Positions 54,265 through 64,000 of a DNA stretch of 64,000 bases are shown here, one piece after another; position 1 is the stretch's first letter, and every line of letters begins with the position of its first letter. Origin of the DNA: Lophium mytilinum (lineage: Eukaryota; Ascomycota; Dothideomycetes; Mytilinidiales; Mytilinidiaceae); NCBI GenBank assembly GCA_010093605.1, contig MU004195.1:622708-686707 (forward strand), read 5' to 3'. A model generated the notes under the pieces. The model ran no database searches and was not told the DNA's origin. It saw only the letters and a list, made by a program, of their open reading frames with translations. The translations under genes and the position numbers were made by a program.

Positions 54265-55614
54265 ATGGCGCCCATTGGCGTGCTCCACCGCCTGAGGACC
54301 TACTACTCCAAGGAGCCCGGTACGTCGACATCCACTGGCTGACAATGGCCAGCGTTCGAAACGCCCATCTGCACTCCCCACCCCTCGCGTTCTACACCTC
54401 CACTGCCGCCCCGTAGTCGCCTGTGTATCCTCCTGTGTCTACATGTCTAGTCCTAACATTTTCACAGCTCAGAAAGCACCAGCCATCTCTCCCGGCACTG
54501 CGGCTGCGTTGTCGGTGCGTCCCGCTTCATCGTGTTTCAATCTCCACTCCCTCCCTGCCCCGCGTTATGTGATCTGCCTATGAGCAGCCTGCAATATCTC
54601 CCTTTTATGCTAATACTGACCACTGCCGTCGCAGGTCCTCTTTACCCTCATCTACGTCGTCCCATTCTACCTCTCCAAAGCCACCCGCCCCTCCCCACAG
54701 CTCTCACGCGATGCCCCCTCGTCCATCCGCGCCCGCATACGCGCTGTCACTCTATCATGCTTCCTTAGTGCTATTCTCACAATATACGTCATCCTAGACT
54801 GGAGTGCTGTCACTCCCTCGGAGGCTCTGAAGCTGCTAGGCTGGTGGCCAATCTCCGTCGTCGACATAACAAAGACCTTGCTCCTGGTCTCCATCCTATT
54901 TGCGGGCCCGTTGTTCGAGGCTGGTATTGTTGATGGGGGCTGGAAGGACTGGGTCCGCGGGACTTACGTCCTCCAGACCCTACGCAGCTGGATTGGATAC
55001 AGAAACTTCGTCGCTGTACGGCTCCACTCTGAAGTGCAAGACGTTACGCTCACTCTCGGCAGGGCCCAATTAGTGAGGAAATCATATGGCGCTCCCTCAT
55101 CATCCCCATCCATATCCTGGCCAACGTATCGACTACGAAGATCATTTTCGTGACTCCACTATACTTTGGAATTGCCCACGTCCACCACTACTACGAATTT
55201 AGGCTTACACATCCGCATACTTCAATGCTACCAGCGCTTATGCGCTCCCTCTTTCAGTTCACCTATACCTCATTGTTCGGCTTCTTCGCCGCCTTCGTCT
55301 TCCTCCGCACGGGCAACGTCTACTCCATAGTTCTTGCCCATACCTTCTGCAACTGGCAGGGCCTGCCACGCGTGTGGGGCAGGGTTGGCGTTGATGCTGG
55401 AGAAATCATCGGTCCTGCAGATGCTGGAAAGAAGGAAGACACGAAAGGGTCAAGTAATGGTGTCGTGGCGACGAGTCCTGGCACAGGCGTTGGTTGGACA
55501 GCGGCATACTACGTCTTACTGGTCAGCGGAGCCGTAGGTTTCTATTGGATGCTGTTTCCGCTGACCGAGAGCGCAAACGCGTTGCCTGTATTTCAGGCTA
55601 CGAAGCAGCAATAA
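54265..55614 (+). CDS. RCE1: CAAX prenyl protease 2 (Rce1)
   Basis: Four exons (54265-54319, 54468-54514, 54635-55015, 55063-55614) encode 344 residues. The enzyme cuts the terminal -aaX from prenylated proteins such as Ras at the ER membrane. The CPBP motifs are present: EEIIWR (the two Glu and Arg), FGIAHVHHYYE with catalytic His, and HTFCN. Hydrophobic segments include SVLFTLIYVVPFYL, FLSAILTIYVILDW, ITKTLLLVSILFAGPLFE, FTYTSLFGFFAAFVFL and AAYYVLLVSGAVGFYW. Intron 3 is only 47 bases and ends immediately before the GPISEE motif. A charged loop near the C terminus (GKKEDTKGSS) is longer than in some relatives. Confidence 0.93.
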
Positions 55615-56214
55615 CCCACCCCAAAACTCGGCCACGAAGGCACGACCGTAATTCGGCATCCAAAGAGGTAGGTATTTTGGGTAATATCAATCGAATATTT
55701 ACCATGCATGATTCTCACAGCGCACGATTCAGTGCATTTTATCTTCTCCTCGCTACCACTCCCATATCTGTGACGTCCTTCTCCTCCTTGCCATTCTAAT
55801 ATGTGTGACATCCTTCTCCTGTCATTATCAACTTGCTGTTGGTGTAACTCTGGGAGTGTTCAGGAAAAAATAAAAGAAAGCCGCGACCTCGAATCTTGCC
55901 CCGTTGCTGAATTATCGAAACTGCTTCAGCAGCGGCACAAGGGGGCACTATAAATTCCTTGTTCTCATTTTAGTGCGAGTGTTAAGAGGCTCGCGACGTC
56001 GGTCTAACAGCAGCAACAAATTTCCAAAGGCGATCGATAAGATTTCGTCGTCAGGCTATACAACATGTTAGACATCTAACGTATTCACTATACACCCGGG
56101 TCGACGCATCCACGAAGTCAAAGACACACTCTGACAAAGCGTGGTGATTTCTCTACAAAGACTGATATCGATAAAGAGAAGAAGGCGCAATCAAACAGCG
56201 ACCTAGTAGGCATG
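55615..56214. other. Convergent 3' spacer between RCE1 and the P450
   Basis: This 600-base gap holds the 3' flanks of the two convergent genes. Nothing else was recognised. Confidence 0.5.
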
Positions 56215-57901
56215 TCAATCGTCATCCAAGTGCGCCGACTGCTTCCTCCTCTTGATCGTCAGCTCGATATCCCGCGGAACCGAGAAGTCACTGAACTCGT
56301 TGTTCGCATACCGCTCCTCCAGCGGCTGGATGTCGTAGTTCAGCGCGATATACGCAAGCAACAGCTTCAGCTCGTGGGCAGAGAAGAAACGGCCTGGGCT
56401 GTTCGCAGATCAGTCTATGCTCGGAGAAAAAGGAGAAGAAAGAAAAAGGGGCACAAACCAAGCATGTCTCCCCAACCCAAACCCCAAGAACGTCTCCCCC
56501 GCCGCAATCATGCCCGCGCCCTCCACCCCCACAAACCTCCACGGATCGAAAGTCATCGGATCCTTATAAAACCTCTCATCAAAATGCACCCCATACGTCG
56601 GCAGCGCCACCCTCGTCCCCTTCGGCAAATACGTCCCATCCGGCAGCACCACCCCCTTCCTCGCCACCACTTCCCGATCCACCCCCTTCAGCTTGAATGG
56701 GCTAAACCTCAAGCTCTCCCGAAATACACTATCATTCTTCACCAACTGATTCACCGCCGCCTTACTCCACACGCCCCCATGCGCCCGCAGCACCCCCACC
56801 GCCTCCCTCCGTATCTCCCCCCAACAATCCCGCCCCACCCCCGCCGGACTCAGTATATCCAGCAACGCATTCACCATCGTCATCGTGCTGGTATGGATCC
56901 CCACAAAATTCAGCGACAGCAGCCGGCTGCAGATCGATCGCGCGTTGCGGTCCGCGGGATCCGCGCTGCGCACCGCGTACCGCGCGAAGAACTGCAGCAT
57001 ATCGCGCGGCTCGTCGTAGGTCGGCACAGCCGCCGTCTGCGCAGCCGCACACGCGCGCAGGTGGTGCTCGATGAGCGGGACGATGTAGCGCGAGCAGCGG
57101 TAGTCGTAGTAGCGGCAGGGCAGCGCGACGAGGGGGCCGAGCAGCGGGTGCAGCAGCTTCGGGATCGCGTTGTTGATGACCCCCGCGCTCAGCGCGATGG
57201 TGTTGACGAAGGCGGTTTGGTAGGTGATGTAGGTTGGGTTGCGGCTGAGGGCGGCGCCGACGAAGACGCGGTTCGTGATGCGGCAGATGGCTGTGTTCAT
57301 GGTGGATATCGGGACGCGCTGCCAGGAGGAGGTGTCGAGGCCCCAGAGGCTGTCGATGGAGGTGGCGATTTCGTCGATGATGTCGGGTGTCATGCGGTCG
57401 AGGGGCATTTTGTTGAGGGCTTCGACGTGGAAGGGCCGCGTGAAGGTCCAGGAGCTCGGCGAGGTGTAGTGGAATTGGACGGCGTCTTTGAGGACTTCGG
57501 CGATGGAAAGCACGTCGTCGGGTTGGGCGATCAGCCAGCGGAAGTGGGTTGGCGGGAGGATGATGACGGGGCGGAAGGTTATGTTGGGGCTGATGAAGGC
57601 TTTGCCGATTTTGCAGTACTATGTACGAATCTGTCAGATGGGGTAATGGATGTGGGAGGAATTGAGAGGCTGTCACCTTCTCATACCCTTCTTTCAGATG
57701 GGCGGGTGCAGCGAAGACGTCCCTGAGGTGCAGGCGGGTGGTTGCGAAGCGCTCGTCACGTAGGCCGATCCAGGGGAGACCTGCTGGCACAATTCTATCC
57801 TTTGTGGCTCGTCGGTGTAGAAGGTAGAGTAGCGAAAGGAACGCTGCTGTGAGCGCTAGACTGCTCAGCGAAAACGATTGTGGGAAGTAATTTGGAGCCA
57901 T
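56215..57901 (-). CDS. Cytochrome P450 monooxygenase (fungal microsomal type)
   Basis: Three exons (57901-57677, 57618-56459, 56398-56215) encode 522 residues. An N-terminal anchor (SLALTAAFLSLLYLL) is followed by the proline-bearing PAGLPWIGL. The I-helix segment reads NFVGIHTSTMT. The ExxR motif is ESLR, the PERF-like segment is DPWRF, and the haem site is FGLGRHACPGRFF with Cys462. The HACPGRFF codons are split by the last intron. The style is like fungal CYP68/ent-kaurene oxidase-like enzymes, but no terpene or polyketide gene lies nearby. The substrate is unknown. ATG 57901 was preferred over 57931, which would add ten residues before the anchor. Confidence 0.92.
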
Positions 57902-58400
57902 GATGCGGGCTGAGACAGATTCGTGGAGCAACGAGTCCTAGAATTGGATTAGAGGCAACCGGCGAGGTGAATGCGAGAAGTTTTGCATGTTGCAATTCGT
58001 TTCGCTACCGTTCGTTAGTATTGTTCCATAAGCGATTACCCGATATGGATGAGGTTTTCTTTGATGGGAGATGCATGGCTAGTTGCAATTCACGATTTGC
58101 TCGTGCTGAAAGCCACTGAGTGCACAAAGACACCCTGAATATATCACTTAGCTTGAGAATACTGTATTCACAAGCTGGGTGGGAATAGAACCCATTCAGG
58201 GGCAATATCCCGCTTAGGTCATCAACCACATGGTCATTCACGTGACGAGCCGAATTCAGCAAGGGATGCGGCACATAACCACACGGTCCTTCGAACGTTG
58301 CAATCGCTGCATTACCCATCTGGGTCTAATCGCTCTTACCTTCCATAACTCAAGATGCTCCTTGAAAGTCAGCGGTAGCCCGACCTCCCTCTCCTATCCA
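57902..58400. other. Promoter region of the P450 gene
   Basis: About 500 bases between two minus-strand genes. It should hold the P450 promoter and the 3' flank of the next gene. No motif was assigned. Confidence 0.4.
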
Positions 58401-59381
58401 TCAGAACACCTCCTCACATCCCACCTCATCCTTACACAACCGCCCACTCGCACACTTTTCACAGCCCCCACTACTCGTCGAACTCGCCACCAGCCAGCAA
58501 TCCGCCGCGGGCTGCAAGTGCGTGATCGCGTACCCCAGATCCGCACCAATCGTGAACTCCACACAGAGGGTCTGCCGCGTGAGATGGTTCATACTAGAGC
58601 ACGCGTCCATGCAGTCTTGCAGCGAGTAGGTGACGATGGCGGCAATTACGCCGTAGCCGGACATGGAGGTGCCGTTGGTGCAGCGGAAGGCGCAAGCGCC
58701 GTCGGTGTCGTGGAGGAGGAGGTGTTCGATGAAGGCGTGAGAGGCGGCGGGCAGGAGGTGGCGATTAGGGGAATAGTGGAGGGTGCGGGGGGTTTGTAGA
58801 TGGCGGGTGCAGAGGAAGATGTTGGTGATGGTGATGGTGATTGGGATGCGAGTTGCTGTTACTGTTGGCGGTGGAGGGAGATGGATCTGCGTTGCTTGTG
58901 GTTAGTTATGGTGTCATGAAGCAGTTGGTACAGAGAAGCGAAGGGATGATCTAGGAAGAATGTTGAATACGAGACATATTTCTTACTTCGCGTGTTGAAC
59001 TGCTAGCGAACCGCCAACGCCACCACCCATAGCCGCTCCAAATACGACTAAAGCAAGAGTAAGGAGCAGCCAAAACGTGGTCTTCCGGAGACCTAAGATT
59101 CTCTTCTCAACCGGGATATCGCATTCATCGAATGGGGGAGGAGACTGCTCATTGTACTCCAGGCCGGCAACTGAGTACACTTGAGGAGCATCAATGGAAG
59201 GCTTCGAGGGTTTGTAGTTGTGTAGGCCACTATCTTCCGAGAACACCTCAGGAGCGTCAGCCACATTCCAGGCAGGTTGATGAAGATAACGAGAAACTTG
59301 ACATAGGTGAGAGAGTATAGTCGAATATGGATAACAGATCGCAATAGTTGCTCTACCCCATCTACTAGTATATTGCGGCAT
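58401..59381 (-). CDS. Single-pass membrane protein with Cys-rich C-terminal domain
   Basis: An N-terminal part (within 59381-58987) has ADAPEVFSEDSGLHNY, IDAPQVYSVAG and VEKRILGLRKTTFWLL. It is followed by one membrane helix (LLLTLALVVFGAAMGGGVGGSL). This is the common layout of fungal surface proteins with an extracellular Cys-rich domain. That domain appears at 58401-58700: ACAFRCTNG, IVTYSLQDCMDACSSMN, LCVEFTIGADLG, CWLVAS and a terminal Cys cluster (CEKCASGRLCKDEVGC). The join between the parts is unresolved. The best donor (58986) and acceptor (about 58880) do not keep frame, so either another intron or a frameshift exists. The start codon is also uncertain. Confidence 0.5.
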
Positions 59382-62292
59382 AGCACAGGATGGGGACTGC
59401 CACCTTGCTCCCGGAGGATTCTGTGTAGCCGCTGTACGATGTCGGCGGCGTTTGACATATGATAGCGCAAACCAGTCTTATATGATTGGCCCAACGGGGT
59501 TCTAGAATTCTGTGAAGGTGGTGTGGCAAAACGATTGAGAAAGAGACCAATGATATCGAAGATATTGCTCTATGTGCAATTGCCGAAGTGGATCGTACTA
59601 CCTATTCTCTCTTCGCTAAGGCAAGGAGGTAAATCGTCTGGATTACCCAGCTTGGACAAATAACGCCGCTTGTGGGTTTTTATCTCCTCTCACTATCAAT
59701 GCCTGCTGATAGAAAGCTCGAGAGGACTCCCACCGGCGATGAGACTCGTCCAAAGGTTCCCGGCGTTGGGAACCGCGACTTTGGCGCAGGTCTTCCACTG
59801 GCTCTCTACTTTCTCTGAAACCGTAGCATTGAGAGCCCAGTCCTTCCATTGTGTTCGACCAGGGCCTCTAGTGTTGTACAGCGGTGGGCATAGTCAGGCT
59901 CTTTTCTGATCAGTAATAGAAGTTGGAACCTTGATACAGGTTATCATCCTCGGACTCGGCACAATATTCTTCAACTCTTGAAAGCACTGTTTCAGGCCGA
60001 GCCCCTTGGACATATCTCAAGATCTCCTAACCTGGCTTGTGACGACCTCTTCCTTCAGCAACCTTTCCTAACCGCTTTATACCCCGAAGAGGTATGTCAC
60101 GTGAATCACGGGTAGCAAAATCTTTCGGGACACGTCAGGCGGCAGCAGATAGATATACACAGAGCAAAAGTGTCGCCTGACAGTCCCTGATTATGTCATA
60201 GCACCGCAAGTAGTGCCCAAGATAGCAGGTAAGCTTTGCCACAGCGTTATATAAGCCGTTTGCAGTGCTTCGAAGATGCCAGGATGAACAAGAAGACGTA
60301 GGCTTTTCAAACGAGTCAGCCGAGGTGGGAAGAAGACGTGGAGTAGAGAGTGGAGTTGTCAGTGTAAGAAAAGCATTGTTTTGATACTAGAGAGAAAGAA
60401 TAACAAAGAGCGACAATTCTTGATTTAGAGTCGCAAAGATCACCAGAGAAATGTATATATCCGGCCGTTTGCACACAACAACAAGGCCATCTGCATGGTT
60501 CGATCGCGTCTACTTCAAGGCGGTATAATAACATCTCGCCTCGTTATGCAGAAAAGACACACACCAACGGAACTGAACTTATCTTTGAACGGGAGCTCTC
60601 TGCCGTCCCAAATATCCTGGTCACCAAATCCCCCATCACGTTGTGTATTTATTAGCCGTACAGCACTAATGTGCCACATGCAGGCTAAGTGTGATGCAGG
60701 ACGATTGGGTAGGAACTTAGCAGACGCCACAGAGCGGTAGAGTAATACGAGTGTGACTGGCCAAATTAGACGACACTTCAACCCTGTGCCGCAATAATTT
60801 TCTTCCAAAATACTTTCCCAGCCAGCTCTATCTCTTTCACGTCTCGGCATATCCCGACCAAAAACCCACCTCGGCATCGCTACACACAAGAATTAAGAAC
60901 CGAACCACGTAGCGCATCACCGAGTCATGTCTCGCATAAACACCCCCACCCGCCAAGTTCACCCGCGTTCCCCATCGTCGTTCGCCGGCTTTTGCTTACC
61001 CCAAAGCAGCCTGGACGCACTACAGGATCGGCTTCGGAGATTAAACAGGATCATCGCTGCACGCTTTCTTTCAGCGCCGCGGCTTAAAGAATAAAAACTC
61101 TCCGGCTGTCGTGTCTCTGTGTTTCAGGTTTCAGGTGGCGCCGAGCGTTAAGAAGCCGCTAGTAAGGAAGCGTGCAGGCGATGTTGACGCTGTGCTGTTT
61201 CTGGTTCCTGCATCGTGACACAGAGCCATCGTGCAGAAAACGGCCGTCTTGTGGCACTTGTCTGTGCGGGTGAGGGAGCCGTGTGCGAGGTTAGTCGCGG
61301 GCTTTCTCCTGTCTTTGTTTCTGTGGATGCGAAACGCTGGAAGAGAGGTACAGTATTTCGAACGATCTTGCATGCAGGCCGTTTTGTGCGAGGACAGCGT
61401 TTCGGGGTGCAGAGGATTGATAGGATGAGCTTGACTGGGCTGTGTTGGTTTAGGATGTGGATACATACAGCTGACAACTTGCGCATGCAGCACAAATCTG
61501 AGACAGAATGCTGCGCCGCGACTCGCTCGCTTCCGCTGCGTGTCTGTTCACAACCGCGCAATTCTGGGGTAGGTCGCAGCGAACCCCTAGTACATGTACG
61601 CGAAGATGGCAGTATCGAATGTTTTGATTGGTAGGTTTTTGCTTTTGTACATTGCATGATTGCCGTTGACACTCCGCTGCGCTGCGCTCCCTTCCTTCCT
61701 TCGCTCTTATCGCAATCCAATCGAATAGTAGACGCAAGGAAACGGTAGATGCTATGATACATACACACATTGGACTCGGTAGTAGAAACATGTGTTCGGT
61801 TTCGCATGTGCGCGCTGGCTGTATTTTCTTCCGTAGAGAATCATCGTCCGTCGGTTCTCAAGCGGGCCGTAAAAAGGTAGAGATAGACATTAGAACTTAT
61901 AAGGTTCGTCGAATCCGCAGCATGAACAAAAAGAAAACACGTGAAGGGAAACGTAAGGGTAGCATTAACACAGCATTGAAGTAGAATCAAAGAGATTGCA
62001 TGTCCAAGGAAATAAAAAGGACGTGGCGTGATAAGTTCCGCAGAAAGAAATTTTAAGCAGGCTAGAAAAGCTGGCAATTGCCAATATGATACTCATGTAG
62101 TAAGGATGCATACGCTCGCGTGAAGAATTTTGACAGAGCAATTACCTCCACACGGATTCCATAAATTGGTATCATGGCAAAATGGGTCATCATGACGGCG
62201 TGACATATAGATCATCGTCCAAACGCTTCAAAAAACACAATTGGCCGCCGGAGTCGTGTTTTGTGTAAGTGAATCCCAAGGGGAAAAACGCC
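59382..62292. other. Long intergenic region
   Basis: About 2.9 kb between two minus-strand genes. It includes the upstream region of the surface protein and the 3' flank of the AT-hook gene. Many short frames overlap each other on both strands (for example 61.1-61.8 kb) without motifs, so none is called. No repeat or RNA gene was recognised. Confidence 0.45.
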
Positions 62293-63443
62293 TTATATGC
62301 CGACCGTATCTTTGAACGAACGAGGGGTAGTAGTTCTGTGTTGTTGTTGGGGATCTTCGACTCCTTCCATCCGCACGTCGCGGTCGCGGTCTCGCTCCCG
62401 GTCTCGGTCTCTATCTCTTGGGTCTGTTGCTGAATATGGGGCTGCTGATGCGGGTGTGTATTGTTGGGAAAATAGCGGCGGCCGTAGCCCTTCCGCTGAC
62501 GCCGATCCAATTAACGAGGGTGATTCTGTATCGATTACTGCCTCTCCTCTGGGCCCTCTCTCCAGCTCTAATGGCGAGGGCTTTTGGCGCTTCCTCTTGC
62601 CTGACGACGACTCTTCTACCTCCATGTGAGGCACCTGTGGTGTTGTTACCATGGACGCCATTGGGGCTGGGCCTGGTGTCATTCGGCCTGATGGTAGTGG
62701 TGACGGCTCTACGGATGGGAGAGAGGTCCTCTGCTTCCTGGGTGGTGGGTAGACCTCTCCTCGCGCCGCCGCGGCGTCTGCTCTTGCTTGTGCCTCTGCT
62801 TTGGTTGGCCGACCCCGCTTCTTCTTGTTCGCCGGTTCAGTGACGGGCGACATCACGTAAGTCGGCCCGCTCGTGTACTCGCCCGGGTAGGAGTGTGGTG
62901 GTCGAGGTTGCAGCAGGCGGCCAATCGGAGTGGATGTTTCAGGCTGTAGCGGACGTTTCTTCGGAACCTCAGGGCCGGGATAGGACCCCACGACAGGAGC
63001 AGGTAGCGGAGGGCGCTGTCTATAGTCGGCGCCAGGGTAGCTCGGCGCGAGGTTGTCGAAGGCTTGTTGACAGGACCGGAGCGAGCGTCCTGGGCGAGTA
63101 CGTTAGTGATTACTGCGGGAAGTGAGTGTGACTCTGAAGGCAAGAGGGCTTGTCAGACCGCTGGAGCAGCGCAGCACAGCACTTTGGCGCCGCTGCGGGC
63201 GTCAGTTGGACGTGGACGTACCGTGAGGTAGGGCAATGTCGGACCATTTGGGCTGGATCTGAGCGTCTCTGATGATGCCGTACAGCACACTTGAGGGGAT
63301 GGGCGCCGCCTTAATTATCTCGGCGAGTAGATACAGCTGGCAGGGAAGGCGATTAGCGGCGTGCAGTGTGTCGGTGGGCGAATGGTGGGCTGGGTACGTA
63401 CCTTTTCATGCTCGGCCCAAGGCGCATCCCTCGCGGGCTCCAT
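62293..63443 (-). CDS. AT-hook protein with N-terminal helical motif
   Basis: Three exons (63443-63402, 63336-63222, 63089-62293) encode 317 residues. The start MEPARDAPWAEHEK joins to LYLLAEIIKAAPIPSSVLYGIIRDAQIQPKW and ALPHGRSLRSCQQAFDNL. This helical segment of about 60 residues recurs in Pezizomycotina proteins and loosely resembles a Myb/SANT-like module. An AT-hook with flanking basic residues (KKKRGRPTKAEAQARA) lies near residue 130 and suggests binding to AT-rich DNA. The rest is Pro/Ser-rich and ends with a DR/ER alternating run. A nuclear chromatin or transcription role is inferred. Phase and splice motifs agree at both introns. Confidence 0.8.
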
Positions 63444-64000
63444 GTCGTGACGCGAGAGGGTGTGCAGAGAGACAGAGGCAAAGAAAAGAGGGTTTGGGGC
63501 GCGTGTGGTCCTCCAGCGTCTGGGGATATGCAGCAACTCAGATGACAGGCCGTTAGGGTGCGCGTGCAGCGTGGGCGCTCGAGGCCCGGCGACGCAGCTC
63601 TAGGTGAAGGTGACAAACGAAGGTGAGAAGGAAACAAGGGGAAAACAGAAGAGAAGAGGGCCGGTGGTGGTACTCATGCCGGAGGGCCGCGAGGTTAGCA
63701 GAGGCGGTCCATGAGGCTGGAGTCGGACGGAGGCAGAGGTAGAGGTGCGAAGCTTGGGAGGAATTGGCCTGTATGCACCTGTAGGGGAGAATTGCTGCAC
63801 GTCCGGTTAGATGTTTTGCATTAGCTTACCTGGGTTTAAATGACGACGGCGCCCTCAACCCAAGCCTGTGAAGCTGCAGTAGCCCCAAGCGCTGGGATGG
63901 CACGATGGCCGGTGTGCTATGGGAACAGACGACAACGCAAGCGTGAAGAGCGCCCTAGGAGCCCCAGGACCCCGAAAAGTAGCCCTGGGAGACCCCGTCA
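63444..64000. other. Upstream region of the AT-hook gene to the right edge
   Basis: This contains the promoter of the AT-hook gene and about 500 bases of further sequence. No gene can be supported before the window ends. Confidence 0.4.

Noticed and set aside
61131-61807. Overlapping frames on both strands in the 59.4-62.3 kb gap
   Set aside because: Several mutually overlapping frames with no recognisable domain indicate chance open frames.

Overview
The window looks like nuclear DNA from a filamentous ascomycete (Pezizomycotina), most likely a Dothideomycete. Genes lie on both strands. Most introns are short (about 47 to 118 bases) with GT..AG ends and CTAAC-like branch points. The families are fungal: 2EXR, HET, an SepA-type formin and fungal BTB proteins. 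The class-level placement is inference from family content. There are no bacterial operons, no CRISPR array, no convincing tRNA or rRNA gene and no intact transposon. Exon boundaries were read by eye; where stated, exon lengths sum to an open frame.

Layout. Positions 1-6.3 kb hold four minus-strand paralogues of a small BTB/POZ protein family, the first cut by the left edge. Degenerate tandem repeats lie in the spacers. Positions 7.7-13.9 kb carry RCF2 (+), a frameshifted 2EXR gene (-), NAD formate dehydrogenase (+) and a small membrane protein (-). Positions 14.5-20.0 kb are the single large formin (+), complete from GBD/FH3 to DAD.

Positions 21.4-26.6 kb are the most unusual region. A 1306-residue intronless gene (-) joins C2H2-like zinc fingers, an acidic tract, a complete protein kinase domain and a HET (heterokaryon incompatibility) domain. 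An unrecognised gene on the same strand ends only 36 bases upstream of its start codon. This pair is the best candidate for an undescribed allorecognition or cell-death module.

Positions 27.9-34.1 kb carry a DJ-1/ThiJ protein (+), a mitochondrial MTQ1-type methyltransferase (+), an MDR oxidoreductase (-) and a 2EXR/F-box-like protein (-). Positions 35.5-45.1 kb carry a multi-pass membrane protein with a 15-base microexon (+), an unknown 584-residue protein (+) and a 1214-residue Pro/Gln-rich protein (+). Positions 46.0-57.9 kb carry ESS2 (+), eIF6/TIF6 (-), a serine-rich membrane-anchored protein (-), RCE1 (+) and a cytochrome P450 (-). Positions 58.4-63.4 kb carry a single-pass Cys-rich surface-type protein (-) and an AT-hook protein (-). 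Most are scattered housekeeping genes with no obvious shared pathway. The exceptions are the BTB array and the kinase-HET pair.
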